Shown: in pieces, positions 1 through 14,260 of the stretch | Layout: each line of letters starts with the position of its first letter | Position numbering within the stretch: the stretch's first letter is position 1 | NCBI GenBank assembly: GCA_002221725.1 | Contig: NJFT01000255.1 | Coordinates: 1 to 54,813 of the forward strand | DNA length: 54,813 nucleotides | Source of the DNA: Scedosporium boydii | Taxonomy: Eukaryota; Ascomycota; Sordariomycetes; Microascales; Microascaceae | Direction of reading: 5' to 3' | Notes under the pieces: generated by a model | Database searches by the model: none | Told to the model about the DNA's origin: nothing | Seen by the model: only the letters and a program-made list of their open reading frames with translations | Position numbers and translations under genes: made by a program

Positions 1-44
<44 letters not shown>
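1..44. repeat. Poly-A tract at the left contig end
   Basis: An almost pure A run opens the window. On the minus strand it is a poly-T tract inside the second intron of the GH3 gene, just after the donor at 68-67. Together with the A/C homopolymers at the right end it suggests that assembly stopped at low-complexity sequence. Confidence 0.9.
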
Positions 45-47
<3 letters not shown>

Positions 48-68
48 AGGGAGATGAAACCGACTTAC

Positions 69-710
69 GATCATTGCTGAACGACTCCCAATTCCTCCCA
101 TGCCTCTCCATCCTGCCCAGGGGTCCAACAACAGGACCGCCGGCAAGGTTCGACCCCTTGGCCCTAAACTCGCCGCCCATCTGCACACCCCTCAAGTATG
201 TGAGGTTCTTGTTAAAGCTCGCGCCGATACTAATGGCCGCCGGCCACCCGTTCACGAAATCCGTCTGTCGGATGCCGTTGCCCGCTCCGGTAGTGCAGAA
301 TCCGGGGAACCCGACGCGCATGGCGGAGCCGGTGAGGCCGCTGCATCGGTTGGGAGGGGGATATCCAACTGTGAGGTTTGCCTTTTCCTCAAGGGTCATT
401 TGAGCTACGAGGGCGTGGGCTTTTTCGTAGGCGGCAGCCCAATCTCCAAGGCCCGAGGTTTCGGCTATTAGAGAAGTTTTCATGGTTATCATCATAACCC
501 TGTTTTGTGTGCGCGCGGGTGGTGTCAGGTGGATGTTCAGTCCTTTGAAGAATACTTACGGGTTGGGTAGACAGGTGGCGATTGGCCGTAGAAAAAGGCA
601 TCTTCCGTGATGATAGCTTGACGGAGTTGATGAGGGTGCAGGGTAGTGGCGGCTGCCAGCACAGGCAGGAGAGCAGAAGCCAACGATTGGATGGAGGATG
701 GCGCGACCAT
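69..710 (-). CDS. Secreted GH3 beta-glucosidase, N-terminal part (gene cut by the contig end)
   Basis: Glycoside hydrolase family 3 enzyme, probably an extracellular beta-glucosidase releasing glucose from cello-oligosaccharides. Exon 1 is 710-560 and exon 2 is 464-69; the intron (559-465, 95 nt) has donor GTAAGT and acceptor AATAG and joins in frame (phase 1). The start ATG at 710 begins a hydrophobic leader (LASALLPVLAAATT). Next come the family's N-terminal blocks: FYGQSPPVYP, the LVAQMTLEEKANLT helix, a GFCTTGAGNGIR block, DFVNGWPAAISIGAS and GPVVGPLGRMERHGRNWE. About 182 residues are present out of roughly 700-860 in the family. The catalytic Asp (SDW block) and Glu lie beyond the contig. 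Exon 2 ends at a second donor (GTAAGT at 68-63), and the intron then runs into the poly-A end. The family call is secure; the exact substrate is inferred. Confidence 0.93.
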
Positions 711-812
711 GGTTCCTAAAGTTGTTAGACGTAAAGGCTACGAGAGGGGCCTTGGACGTTCTGTGCGGTCCGTGAAAACTGAAGGCGCAGAGCTTTGCAA
801 CGGACATCTTGG

Positions 813-821
813 ATTTATATA
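813..821 (-). promoter_or_regulatory. TATA box of the GH3 beta-glucosidase gene
   Basis: Read on the minus strand this is TATATAAAT, about 100 nt upstream of the GH3 start codon at 710. Position and sequence fit a core promoter TATA element. Confidence 0.55.
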
Positions 822-1185
822 CATAATCGTTGGCAGCGGTGTCTTTGTGGAGCTCTCTTAAGCTTCTGTGGGGCCGAATCTGAGCTCGGTAACCGGCGCA
901 CGAAGTAGCTACCGTCCTAACACGGAGATCACTGATCTAGATGAGCATCTTCTGCAGCCGGGGTGGTTCCACCATACAACAGGGACGAAAAACAATGATT
1001 TCCTTCGGCCGTTACTCCCCGCCTCTAGCATAATGCTGAGTTCGCGCGGGCTTCCCGAGGACCGGATGCCTGGCGACAACTGAGTCCAACCCCCGCCGAA
1101 TCGAGCTTCTTGGCAGATGCAACGATGCAATAAAGTATGGATTTGACAAAAGCTGCAAAGATTTCCCTGGTAAACTACGTACTAC

Positions 1186-1229
1186 CCCGGACCCAACCCC
1201 GGACCCCAGACCCCAGACCCCAGACCCGG
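1186..1229. repeat. GC-rich minisatellite of GACCC units
   Basis: Imperfect tandem array of units such as CCCCGGA, CCCAA and CCCCAGA, the last repeated three times head to tail. It lies in non-coding sequence between two divergent genes. Confidence 0.7.
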
Positions 1230-1763
1230 AAAGCTGGGGTCATCGCCTGTGTCTAAACTAACAGCAGCTAGCACCGCATAAACTATGGAAAAATTATCAA
1301 AGGCCGGTGAAAACGCATTGCCGAGAGGTGAGGAATCAGGCGAACCTACATTTAGACCCAGATTGGACAGAGCCTATACCGAGTGAGGAAACGCTTCACT
1401 TTCAATGGTTCCCCATTACCAGGTATTCTAGTGAGGTAGTGTATAATTACATGTTAGTTTACATCAATACTCGTCCCATTTAATTTGGGGGCGGGGTTCG
1501 GGGCGGGGACGGAGAAGTTTACACTGTTCTCTTTCTATATATTTTTTTTCTATTTGATGGTGCCCTTTTCGTCCGTTCATCCCCGCATCCCAACTTCTCT
1601 TATCTCAAATCTCACATCTCACTCATTCTGCTTTCCCCGGATTTTTATTTTTTTTCGCCCCGTTACTTTTTGGCCCGAGATCCACTAGCACGTGACCCTC
1701 TATTTCGGATGAAGCAATTGCTTTGCCTTTTTATTCATTTATTTTCTTGGTAAAAAAAGAAAA

Positions 1764-3167
1764 ATGGCGAGTGACGAAAGTGGAGCACTTCCAATTCACA
1801 ACGGCGAACCAGACCCCGACGCCGACAACCCCCAGCTCGAGCAGCGCCCAGCAAAGCGACCCAAACTTACCAGCGCCTCGTTTACACGGAGGAAAAGGGC
1901 GGTGGCTGCATGCCAGTTCTGCAGGTTGCGCAAAACCAAATGCGACACCGTCAAGCCCGTGTGTGGGTTTTGTAGGTACCACAACGCCAAGTGCGTCTAC
2001 GTCGACCCCGACGAGGATGCCAATGTGCAGGATGAGTCCACGTATCGACACGAGGAGATTTTGAAGAGGTTCGATGAGCTCAAGAGTTTGCTGCAAGCTA
2101 CAACGAGGCAGCTAGCCACCGCTGGCTCTGTTGCTACTGCTACTGCTGCTACCGCTACTGATACTGCTACTGCTACTCCCACGGCTGCTACTACGGCTGC
2201 TACTGCGGCTGCTGCTACTCTAGGCCAGTCCCCTCAGGCGCATGCTACGCCGGCTGCTGCATCCGACTCTGATACAATTACCTCCCAGCTCCCAAGCCAA
2301 ACCTCGGTCTCTTCCTACAGCCCGTGCTATACCGCGACAAAATGCGAATCCCTCCTCCGGTGGCCCATATTTGAAGGCATCATCCCCGACAGAGATGCCC
2401 AGATTGTCTCATTTGTCCTTTCACCACAGGGTTCTGTTGACATAAACCACACACCTCCGCTGCCTCAGACACCCAGTTTTTGTCTACAACCAATATCCGT
2501 AGGCGGTGGAGTCTATCTCAAGCCGGCCGTGCAGGAAGAGGCGCTGGTACCCCTGTGCCATAAGTTTCTAGCCCACGTGCACCCCAGAAACCCCATCCTC
2601 GAGCCCGAGGAGCTTCTGGCTTACGCAAAGGCCGCAGCTGAGAATGGCCTAGGTTGGGATGGCCCGACTTGTCTTGTCGTACGCTCTTGTTCCCCCCTCT
2701 TGCCCCCTCTTCCCCCACAGTCTCCAATCTCTCTAACCCTTGTAGCTGCTCGCCTGCGCATTGGCCTGCTATACCCAACCATGGACCCCGCCTCTGAACA
2801 CAGAACCCACGCCTAGTGGGCCCGACTCGGACTTCTCCAACGTGTCTAGAGGCATAGAGTATGGCCCCGCAGCGGAGGCGTACTATCTCGGTGCCAAAAA
2901 GCGTATGGGTCTGTTGGAGACATCTCTGGTGGACATGCAGTGCCTCTTCTTCGCCTGCATATACGAAAAATACCGACTACGACCCGTCCAAGCCTGGATG
3001 TATCTGCAGCGGGCCGCCGCTTGCTTGCACATCTTCCAGCTGAGTCGTGATGCTATGAGTGTGGATGTGGCTGGTACTGTGGCTACGCCGAGGCCGACCG
3101 GCCACCACCACCTTGCACAGCGTTTGTTTTGGTCTTTATTCAAGGCAGAGAGGTGTGTACCTTTTTT

Positions 3168-3198
<31 letters not shown>

Positions 3199-3656
3199 CT
3201 TTTTTTTTTTTTCTTTATTTTTTTTTCTTTTTTTTTTTTTATGTTGCCTCTAAAAGTGGCTGCCTCCCTTTTTCTTTTATTTTCTTTTCTTCTTTTGTTA
3301 ACATGACCCTGTAGTGAACTCGCTCCCGAACTGGGCCTAAAACCCAACATCCCTATGGGATTTGACTACCCGGACGCCCTGCCCTCCCCTCCGGCATCCC
3401 TAACCCTATCCCAAAATGACCAGGGAATAGGATCCTCTCGACGAGTCGACATCCTAGAGCGTGACGAGGAAGAACGAAGCTGGTACTTTTACCTTGCGGA
3501 AATCTCCCTTAGGCGGACAATAGACGGCATTATATCGCTTTTCTACGGCCCAGGTGAAGAGTACTGGATGAAGCACATTAGCCTGTTGGCCAGGCAATTC
3601 TACGAGTCCGAAAAGCAGATCTCCCTATGGTATGATACAAACTATGCTCCCCACAC

Positions 3657-3707
<51 letters not shown>

Positions 3708-4250
3708 CCCAAGCGTTCTCAAGGCGGCTAAACAATTTGAAAACGCGTGGATAGGTACTCCCACCTCCCGTCCTCCCTTAAATTCGACGCCATAAAACAC
3801 CCCTCCAACGAACTTGCCTTCTACCTCCAGGGTCGCTTCCGAGATTGGCGCGAATGCATCTCTAGACCCCTCCTTTACTACTACCTCCACCACCCCGCCG
3901 ACCGGCCCCCAACACCTCAAGTCATCAGCATCGCGCAGCAAGAGGTGTCCCTGTGCACCGAGATCATCCTGTGGGGGGTACATCACCACCGCCACGGCGG
4001 CACGTGGTTCATCTGTCGCGCGTCCTTTCGCTCGGCCATGCTCATCCTTGCCGTCGTCATCAAGGACGGCGAGGTGCGGCCGCCGGCGAATTGGTGGGAT
4101 TTGGTCAAGTTGTCCGTCGCGACGTTGGAGAAGTGGAGTGCAGGGGCGCACGATTTGAGTCGGATGAAAGGGGTTCTGGAAAGGTTGCTGGATGCGGTTT
4201 GTGAGAGGTATGAGAGGAGTGAAAGGAGCGTCCATCACTTTGGGAGTTGA
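1764..4250 (+). CDS. Zn2Cys6 fungal-specific transcription factor
   Basis: Predicted nuclear regulator of about 710 residues in four exons: 1764-2678, 2746-3152, 3315-3629 and 3755-4250. All three introns have GT..AG ends and joining phases agree. The binuclear zinc cluster lies at residues 50-77 (Cys 50, 53, 60, 67, 70, 77; CX2CX6CX6CX2CX6C), preceded by the basic stretch TRRKRA. A charged helix after it may be a linker or dimerisation element. An Ala/Thr tract follows at about residues 122-152. The C-terminal two thirds (for example AESELAPELGLKPN, FYLQGRFRDW) resemble the fungal transcription factor middle homology region. Intron 2 contains a long poly-T tract and intron 3 a TC/GC dinucleotide repeat. 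It lies between a beta-glucosidase and a sulfatase, so a role in nutrient regulation is possible but unproven. Target genes cannot be told. Confidence 0.93.
2131..2220 (+). repeat. Coding GCT/ACT trinucleotide tract
   Basis: Imperfect GCTACT repeats inside exon 1 of the Zn2Cys6 gene encode an Ala/Thr-rich low-complexity segment just after the zinc cluster and linker. Such tracts vary in length between strains. Confidence 0.75.
3162..3240 (+). repeat. Intronic poly-T tract
   Basis: About 79 nt of almost uninterrupted T with single C or A breaks, inside intron 2 (3153-3314) of the Zn2Cys6 gene. It makes this intron (162 nt) longer than its neighbours. Confidence 0.9.
3662..3707 (+). repeat. 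Intronic (TC)n-(GC)n dinucleotide repeat
   Basis: About sixteen TC units run directly into about seven GC/CG units inside intron 3 (3630-3754) of the Zn2Cys6 gene. The alternating GC part is able in principle to form Z-DNA. Confidence 0.9.
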
Positions 4251-4406
4251 CAAATTCGAAGTATTGGAAAGCAGAACTTGGGTGCTGCTAATAACCAAGC
4301 CCAGAATATACTATAATTCTAATCTATTCCATGATAAAGAGAGAATTTGCTGCTAAGATTTCTCTATCGACAAAGTTCGTGCACAAGATGTAGAAAGCAG
4401 TCACTC

Positions 4407-7526
<3,120 letters not shown>

Positions 7527-9358
7527 ATGGGCCAACAAGGCGGCCCCTCTGGGTCCCAACGGCCCTTCACGAAATGTTTCAATGGCCGCCTCATCTACTC
7601 GGTTACTCTCATCGCACTCTCCCAGCTCAACTTCGGCATGGATCAAGGTGCCTTCTCCGGGACTCAAGCCATGACGGCCTTTGAGCGGAAATTCGGCGTC
7701 TGGGACAGCGCGAAGGGAAAGTACATCATCGAGCCGTATTTCCTGTCGCTCCTCAACAGTCTCAACTACATTGGATTCGCCATCGGTCTCGTCTCCGGTA
7801 ACCTCATCAGTCGAAAATGGGGCCGTCGGAGGTGCATGCTAATCATGTGCGGCTGGGCCCTCGTTGCTGCTATCATTCTCGTTACCTCGCAGCACAAGGC
7901 CCAGATGTTGGTTGGTCGGATCATTGCCTACATTTATATCGGCATGGAGCTGGCGCTTGTGCCTGTGCTGCAATCAGAACTGGTGCCTGCGCGAGTTCGA
8001 GGTTTTGTCGTCGGAACCTATCAATCCGGACTCCTTGTAAGTTTGTTCTCGTATGCAATGGTTTCGTAGGATTATCGCACAATGCAACCGAAATGAGGAA
8101 TCTCTAACAAGAAGGGGAAAATAATAGTTTGGTCAACTGATCATGGCACTCATCTGCCAAGGAACCTCCAACATCAAAAGTGACGCAGCCTTCCGAATCC
8201 CCCTCGGCCTCTTTTTCATCATCCCTTCAATCCTCGGCTGTGGAGTCTGGTTCCTCCCAGAGTCGCCCCGATGGCTCCTCATGAACGACCGACCCGACGA
8301 TGCGATGAAATCTCTCACCCTTCTTAGGCAGGGGGCATTTTCGCAGGAGGAGATTGAAGATGAGCTTAAGGAGATTAAAAGCACGATCGACGTCACTGTC
8401 GACAAGGGCCGCTTCATGGAGCAGTTCCAAGGCAGTACGTCTCCTTACATATTAATAGTGGAAGAAACTCTGCCGAACAATTTTGTATGCTAACTACGGA
8501 ATATTACAGCCAACCTTCGACGTACTTTGATCGTCATTGGTGTCAATGTATTCCTTCAGCTTACCGGCCAGAACTTCAGTAGCGTTTACGGCACCGTCTT
8601 CATTAAGAGCTTGAACACAATCAACCCATTCGCGATGACGTCTATCAACACTGCAATCAATATCGTCATGGTCTTCATCACCCAAGGTCTTACTGATCGG
8701 ACTGGTCGAGTGTAAGTATAAACTCGCAACACACATCGTCCTGATCTTGCCTTTTCCACCCCATCCCATACACACTCAATCTTCAAGATCCTGCAGAGCC
8801 GTTGAGGTATACCGATCACTAACTCGACCCCATAGGCCTCTCATGGTTAGCGGTGCCGTCATTCAGTGCGGCGCCCTGTTCACGATGGGAGGTCTCGGCA
8901 CCGTCTCGGATCCCAACATGCACATCAAGAAGGCTATCACATCCATGGTCACCGTATTCGGCGTGGGCTTCCAGCTCGGCTGGGCTCCTCTCTCACACGT
9001 CGTCGCCGCCGAGATCCCCACGACCCGCCTCCGAGATCTCACCTATGCCCTCGGATCCGTCTTCAACATCGTCATCCAGTTTGCTATCTCGTTCAGCATC
9101 CCGTATCTCCTTAACGCCCCTTACGCCAACCTGGGGTCTAAGGTCGGTTTCATCTTCGGCTCCACTGCCTTCCTCGCCGTGATTTTCTCTTGGTTCTGTA
9201 TCCCCGAGTGCAGTGGCAAGACTTTGGAGGAGATTGACGAGTTGTTCCTCGAGGGCGTGGCCATCAAGGATTTCAAGACCACGAGGAGCAACAGGCACAT
9301 TGAGAGATACGAAGCCGAGGAGAAAGGGCTACATGTTACTCATGAAGAGCAGGCATGA
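7527..9358 (+). CDS. MFS sugar transporter (SP family)
   Basis: Major facilitator superfamily permease of about 513 residues, plasma membrane, probably importing a hexose or oligosaccharide by proton symport. Exons are 7527-8036, 8128-8434, 8510-8711 and 8836-9358; phases agree at every join. Family marks visible are RKWGRRR after the second membrane segment, PESPRWLL at residues 214-221, the RTGR loop before the second half, a segment corresponding to family motif 5 (AAEIPTTRLRD), and a C-terminal GKTLEEIDELF, a variant of the usual PETKGKTLEE. An upstream in-frame extension lacks an ATG, so the ATG at 7527 (context ACCATGG) is taken as the start. It is divergent from the sulfatase. The exact sugar is unknown. 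Confidence 0.95.
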
Positions 9359-10598
9359 GGCGTGAAGGCTGACTGGAGGGTGGCTTGGACTCTGTCGAGG
9401 AGGAACCCACGAGTCTCGGGCCCTAATTAGTAGTGGAATAATACCATGTAGTCGCGTGCGTCGTCACTATTAGTCTGATATAAATCATATCATCAATTAA
9501 TCATCAATTGCACCACACCACACTTTTTGCATCCGACGATACTGCCCTCGGCTCAACAGTAAGCCGAGAAACAAAGATACACATACCTAAGCTTGCAAGG
9601 TTATTCCATGTGATTCGTCTTCATCTGGCGCCTTGTCTAACCTGGAGAGAGTGACGGATTGGTCCTCTCGCACCGCTTGGGATGCTCAAGCAACATTCCT
9701 ACATTCCCTCGGCTACGCACTGGAGCTTTGTTTTGGTCCCCTGCGGTCTCCAAGTCCATGTCCTTGTCCTGCCCACCGCATGGGACCCCGTCATTTCTCA
9801 TTTATGAGCTCTGGGGAAGATGCAGCTTCCCCGCACTCTGGTCTCCACCTGTAACCCCGCTGTGAGCTCGGCAGAGCTTCCTTGACACGCGCTCAGACAA
9901 TTGGTCACTGAACTCGGCTAACTTGGCCAATCCCCCGGGATGGATGGACGGCCGTCAAAGCCCGTCAAACTTGTCTGTGTGGGTGATGCGGGTCTCGGTC
10001 GGACCCACAAGACCAACCTCATCAGCGGTCAGTGGTCACCCACCGCTGTTGATGGCTCAATCCTTGGTGCTTTGGCGATTTCCTCAACTACCTTCTCTCT
10101 GCACCTCATGCCTGTCGCCATGAAATTGGCCCCAATGTTACAGTCAGGAAAGGCCCCGGCTGGTCTTGTTGGTATTGTCGTAGTGCAGCTCCCCCATGGG
10201 GAAACAAATGACACCATGCACTACTTGCAGAACGCGTCCTCCCATATTCCCAGATGTGGATGGGCCTTTGTTCCGTTTATCCCCATGACACCTCGCAGCG
10301 TGAAGAATCAACGTCGACATCATGACCATGACGGAAATTGCGTCGTGGTAGTCTGGAAGCACTAACCCAGCAAACTAGTGATACCACATCCTCAGTTCGA
10401 GAGGATCCCCCGCACGGCAAGTCAATCCAAGATTCCACGCTGTTGGGATGATCGCGGATGCAATATATATATTAGACCCTTCGGCTAGGGGAACTCACTC
10501 CTTCCCCTTTGCCAGAGAGAGATAGGCAAGCTCCCCCTCTCCTCTAGCCCTCCTTCGCTTCGTTCAATCAAGCCGTAAATTTTAGTCTGTCTTATACG
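9359..10598. other. Intergenic region between transporter and carboxylesterase
   Basis: About 1.24 kb. It contains one 141-codon open frame (9940-10365, +) with a P-loop-like GDAGLGRT near its start, described in the findings, and a TATA-like element at 10463-10473 for the downstream gene. No other credible coding sequence was seen. Confidence 0.6.
10463..10473 (+). promoter_or_regulatory. TATA box of the first carboxylesterase gene
   Basis: TATATATATTA about 126 nt upstream of the ATG at 10599, in an otherwise GC-balanced promoter. The leader after it is pyrimidine-rich (CTCCCCCTCTCCTC), as is common in fungal promoters. Confidence 0.5.
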
Positions 10599-12341
10599 AT
10601 GTTGTCATCCCTGACGCGGCTGCTCCTCGCAGTCGCCTTGGCCTCTCCCTTCGCGAGTGCCTCGGCCCAGGAAGCAACCCCTAAAGTCGCTGTTCAGAAC
10701 GGCACATACGTTGGCCGCTATTCTCCCGAGTACGACCAAGACTTCTTCCTCGGTGTCGCCTTTGCCCAGCCGCCAGTTGGAGACCTTCGTTTCCGAAATC
10801 CCGTACCCTTGAATTCGACCTGGGACGGGGAGCGCTCGGCCGTAGACTACACCGCAGAATGCTCGGCCTATCCGCAGGGCTTCGTCGCCAACTACTCCGA
10901 AGACTGCCTCTACCTCAATATATGGCGTCCCGCCGGCCTAGATGAGAAAGCCCCTCTCCCTGTGGCGGTATGGATCCACGGCGGAGGATTCACTCAAGGG
11001 TCTACCAGCAACCCACGCTTCAACATGTCCTTCATGGTTGAACACTCGGTGGCCATGGGACAGCCAATTATCGGTATCAGCATCAACTATCGCCTCAATG
11101 CCTTCGGCTTTCTCACCTCCAAGGAGGTCTCTAAGACGGGCCACTCCAACTTTGGCCTGAGGGACCAGCGGCTGGCACTCCATTGGATCCAGGAGAATAT
11201 TGCCGCTTTCGGAGGTGATCCGAAGAAGGTCACCATCTTTGGCGAGAGTGCCGGGGCTATCTCTGTGGGCCTGCATCTCACGGCCTACAACGGACGGGAC
11301 GACGGGCTTTTTAGGTATGCTGTGATGCAAAGCGGTAATCCCATATATCATACCAACGACAGCGACACCGAGGGCAATCAGAAGAGATTTGACAAGCTCG
11401 CTGCGGCGGCGGGATGCGGCACCGCCGAGGAGCCCCTCGAGTGTCTCCGCGTGTTGCCGTACGACGACCTGGACGCCCTGTTCCTCAACACCACTCTCGG
11501 CCTCGTGCAGTGGGTGCCCCAGATGGACGGTGATATATTTGCCCGCCACACCTCGGAGCAAATCGCCGACGGGAGCTTCGTCAAGGTCCCCATCATTGTG
11601 GGCGCGAACTCAGAGGAAGGAACCTCTTTTGGGACCAAGGGCCTCAACACCACCGAGGATTTCAGGTCGTTCCTCGTTCAGGAAAAGGGATACCCCCAGG
11701 ATTTTGCCGATCAGGTCGTAGAAATTTACTCTCAAGATGCTCCCGACCAAGTTCTCGACCACCTACCTCTCGATACAGTCTTCCCCGCTAAATACGGAGA
11801 TGCCTGGCGTCGTGTAAGCACTTATTTTGGAGACGCTACGTTCGTCGCCCACCGCCGCATGACCTGTGAGGCGTGGGCGTCGAGAGGTCTGAAGGCCTAC
11901 TGCTACCGTTTCAATGCTGTTCCGGCCAATATGGGCGAGGAACGCCCTTGGATGGGTGCTACGCATTTCATGGAAGTGGCTTTCGTCTTTCTGAATCTCG
12001 ATGGCTACGGCTACAACGACTACAACCCACCGCAGCTCGTCTTCGATGGGCTAAGCGAGTCCTACAAGGATCTTGCTAGGCTTATGAACGGAGACTGGAT
12101 TGCTTTCGTTCATAGCGGAGATCCCAATTCTTGGAAGGGTCGTAGGAGCGTGGCCAAGACTGTTGGCCTCAAGGTGCCGAGGTGGCCTGCGTACAAGGTG
12201 GGCAAGGGACGCTGCGGAGAGATCGCGCCTCGTGTTTATGTGTACGAAGGCAATTTCACCTCTTTCGTGGAAGAGGATACGTATAGGCAGGCGGGGATCG
12301 ATCTGATTAATAGCCGAAACGTGGATGTGTTTGGTCGTTAA
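10599..12341 (+). CDS. Secreted type-B carboxylesterase (alpha/beta hydrolase)
   Basis: Intronless, 580 residues. The leader MLSSLTRLLLAVALASPFAS ends near Ala-Ser-Ala-Gln (about residue 24), so the enzyme is probably secreted. It has the carboxylesterase/cholinesterase fold: FLGVAFAQPPVGDLRF near the start, the EDCLYLNIW signature at 101-109, oxyanion-hole HGGGF at 127-131, nucleophile Ser217 in FGESAGAIS, acid Glu340 in NSEEGT and His456 in GATHFMEVAFVF. The full triad is therefore present. Several N-glycosylation sequons occur. It cleaves carboxylic esters of unknown type; members act on lipids, feruloyl-type esters or xenobiotics. A TATA box lies about 126 nt upstream. A second, more divergent, intron-rich paralogue lies 3.7 kb downstream. 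Confidence 0.96.
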   Translation: MLSSLTRLLLAVALASPFASASAQEATPKVAVQNGTYVGRYSPEYDQDFFLGVAFAQPPVGDLRFRNPVPLNSTWDGERSAVDYTAECSAYPQGFVANYSEDCLYLNIWRPAGLDEKAPLPVAVWIHGGGFTQGSTSNPRFNMSFMVEHSVAMGQPIIGISINYRLNAFGFLTSKEVSKTGHSNFGLRDQRLALHWIQENIAAFGGDPKKVTIFGESAGAISVGLHLTAYNGRDDGLFRYAVMQSGNPIYHTNDSDTEGNQKRFDKLAAAAGCGTAEEPLECLRVLPYDDLDALFLNTTLGLVQWVPQMDGDIFARHTSEQIADGSFVKVPIIVGANSEEGTSFGTKGLNTTEDFRSFLVQEKGYPQDFADQVVEIYSQDAPDQVLDHLPLDTVFPAKYGDAWRRVSTYFGDATFVAHRRMTCEAWASRGLKAYCYRFNAVPANMGEERPWMGATHFMEVAFVFLNLDGYGYNDYNPPQLVFDGLSESYKDLARLMNGDWIAFVHSGDPNSWKGRRSVAKTVGLKVPRWPAYKVGKGRCGEIAPRVYVYEGNFTSFVEEDTYRQAGIDLINSRNVDVFGR

Positions 12342-13945
12342 GCTATTAAAGATCCGCCGGACGCTTTCTCAAATCCAATGAACGAGAATGATGATGGGGA
12401 TACGCTAGCCGGTTGGAGAATTGCCTTTGCAGTCTTTGGAGGAAGGGAGAAGGGGCCTGGGGGATTATGGGGTGAACTTCGACGCAATCGAAGCCACCCG
12501 GTTGCCGGTAGGCTTTTCAGAGTACGGGATATTTAATTATCACAGCAGCTGCCAATTTAATACCTTGTGCGGTGAGTTATTCTTCTCGCGTAACGGCCCT
12601 TCCCATTGTCTCCTGGACCCTGACGGCACTGATGGGCCGTCTTCCACCGCTTCAATGTCCTCTCTTGTGGCTGGGTTCATTCGAACCACGATCCTGGACC
12701 TTCTACGGATTCTGCAGGAATTTGGTGACCCCAGAGCAGCATCAATTATTCTTGTATCCTCTAACTACCGGATCTCGTGCTTGCTATCCAATTGTCGAAG
12801 CCAACGTGGCAAGTTATTTCTATAGCTATATTTTAGAACGGAGAGAGAAAGTCCAATGTATTTATTATAGTAAAAATAACTACTCGTGCCCCACGCCCTA
12901 CCTGTAGGAGTAAAAAAACAACAGATTTAGTTCCAATTTCGGACATGCCGCGAGTCGCGCCGCCAGGTGAAGACGCCGAGTAATCGCGCTCGCAGAGTGA
13001 CTTGGCAGATGGTGCAAAAGACCACATCGACGATGCCGGTGACTTTGTCGCGAATGTACCCGAAACATTTGGTCAAGCAAGCATAGCTCGCTAGAGTCCC
13101 CCCCTGCCGAGTTTAGGTTAGCGCAAAGGAGCGGACGGGACCCGTCACGGCCGAGTCACGATTCAATGGCCACTAGTCTCTGAGAATGCACCGCTTCCGA
13201 ATCGCGATCGCTGTTGTAGAGATAGCACCCTTTTGGTAAATTTCTCCATCTCGTCGTTTACATAGAATTCAATCCTAAAAAAAAAAAATTTTTTTTTTAT
13301 TCGCATTTATTTTTACACCCAAGCCCCACGCGCTTGAGCCCCACATTGGCGCTCAGCGCCAGAATGTCGGCAAGCAAAGCCACGAACGCACCTACATAAC
13401 AGTTCAGGGGTGCTGAAATTAGACTCCCTCAGAAAAATTTTGGAGCAAAGATATGGACACTGGACCTGGCCGCTACAGCTCCGATTCTGGCCTAATGCAG
13501 CGTGAAACATTTGACAAGATGGGCACGCTGCTCGGCGCTGCTCCCTGCAACAGCTTTTGGAATTCCTCCACCGTCCTTGTGTTCTCCATGCCGTAGTTTA
13601 ATGCCCGCCTCGATCCCGATTTTTGGCTTGCTATATGCCGTGTTTCTGACCCTCTGGTCACCCTAGATCCCGGATCCTGAATCCTGGACTGGCAACGTCG
13701 GGAGAGAAACCGCAAACCCGATGCTAGGAGGCACGGATCAACTGCGCCGAGGGTCCGCCCAGATCCGGGATGCTGCGTTGGGCTAACTTGCAGATAAAAG
13801 TGCGGCACAACCGCAATCTACTTCCGATTCAGCACGCATGTGCCTGAAGTACAGCGCCTGCCCCACTAACCTACAGGCCCCACCCCCCGCATCCCTTCTA
13901 TTCCATCGCTCTCCCTGTCGCTGGAACGACTCACTAACTAATAAA
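12342..13945. other. Gene-poor intergenic region
   Basis: About 1.6 kb without a convincing gene. Several open frames of 60-135 codons occur on both strands, but none shows a recognisable domain or a plausible exon series. An A/T inverted homopolymer lies at 13277-13298. Confidence 0.55.
13277..13298. repeat. A12/T10 inverted homopolymer
   Basis: Twelve A residues run directly into ten T residues, giving a perfect self-complementary palindrome. It may be the trace of a poly-A-tailed insertion or simple slippage. Confidence 0.7.
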
Positions 13946-14260
13946 ATGGTCTCAAACTTTCTTCGGCTCCCTAGTGAGCCAGTGGATATGATCGCATCTA
14001 ATCTCGCCCCGATACCACGTGCTTTACTTCTTCAGGCGCTGGGTTGGCATAGAATCAATCAATACGTATCAAGAAAGAACAAGAACTTTGCTTATATTTG
14101 GGACTGTATCTCCAAGACCGACCTATGGATCCGTCGAGTCCTTGAGATTAAAGTCCCCGGACAGCTAGAGGCTCAATTCAGAATGCCCTCATACCATAGT
14201 AGGGACGAAAGCATTGTAATAAACACCCAAATAAATAACAATAGAGGCTCTAAGATCTAA
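13946..14260 (+). pseudogene. F-box-like protein fragment
   Basis: A 104-codon open frame starts at an ATG with context AAAATGG. The segment FLRLPSEPVDMIASNLAP resembles the LPxELxxxIxSxL core of fungal F-box-like domains, and the later IWDCISKTDLWIRRV resembles the block that often follows in such fungal proteins. The frame then ends in AT-rich sequence with no clear continuation, whereas family members are usually 300-600 residues. I read it as a remnant or a short, poorly supported gene. A longer frame from 13838 exists but its first part looks random. Confidence 0.4.

Larger units (their letters stand above)
711..1763. other. Intergenic region between GH3 (-) and Zn2Cys6 regulator (+)
   Basis: Divergent intergenic region of about 1 kb. 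It holds the GH3 TATA box (813-821), a small GACCCC-type minisatellite near 1186-1229, and a pyrimidine-rich stretch from about 1540 to 1680 upstream of the regulator's ATG. Short open frames here look random. Confidence 0.6.

Noticed and set aside
2883..3350. 155-codon minus-strand frame with a poly-Lys stretch
   Set aside because: The Lys run is the intronic poly-T tract read backward, and the rest is antisense to the regulator's exon 2.
3642..4298. 218-codon minus-strand open frame
   Set aside because: Antisense to the last intron and exon of the first Zn2Cys6 gene; its Arg/Glu repeat end is just the TC/GC dinucleotide tract read backward.
10938..11561. 207-codon minus-strand open frame
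   Set aside because: Antisense shadow of the first carboxylesterase, whose sense frame has all family motifs.
12421..12825. 134-codon frame downstream of the first carboxylesterase
   Set aside because: No leader, no domain, and no plausible splice links; probably 3' flank.
13129..13143. GGAGCGGACGGGACC shared with about 31170, considered as a dispersed repeat
   Set aside because: The match does not extend into the flanks, and a 15-base match is expected by chance in a window of this size.
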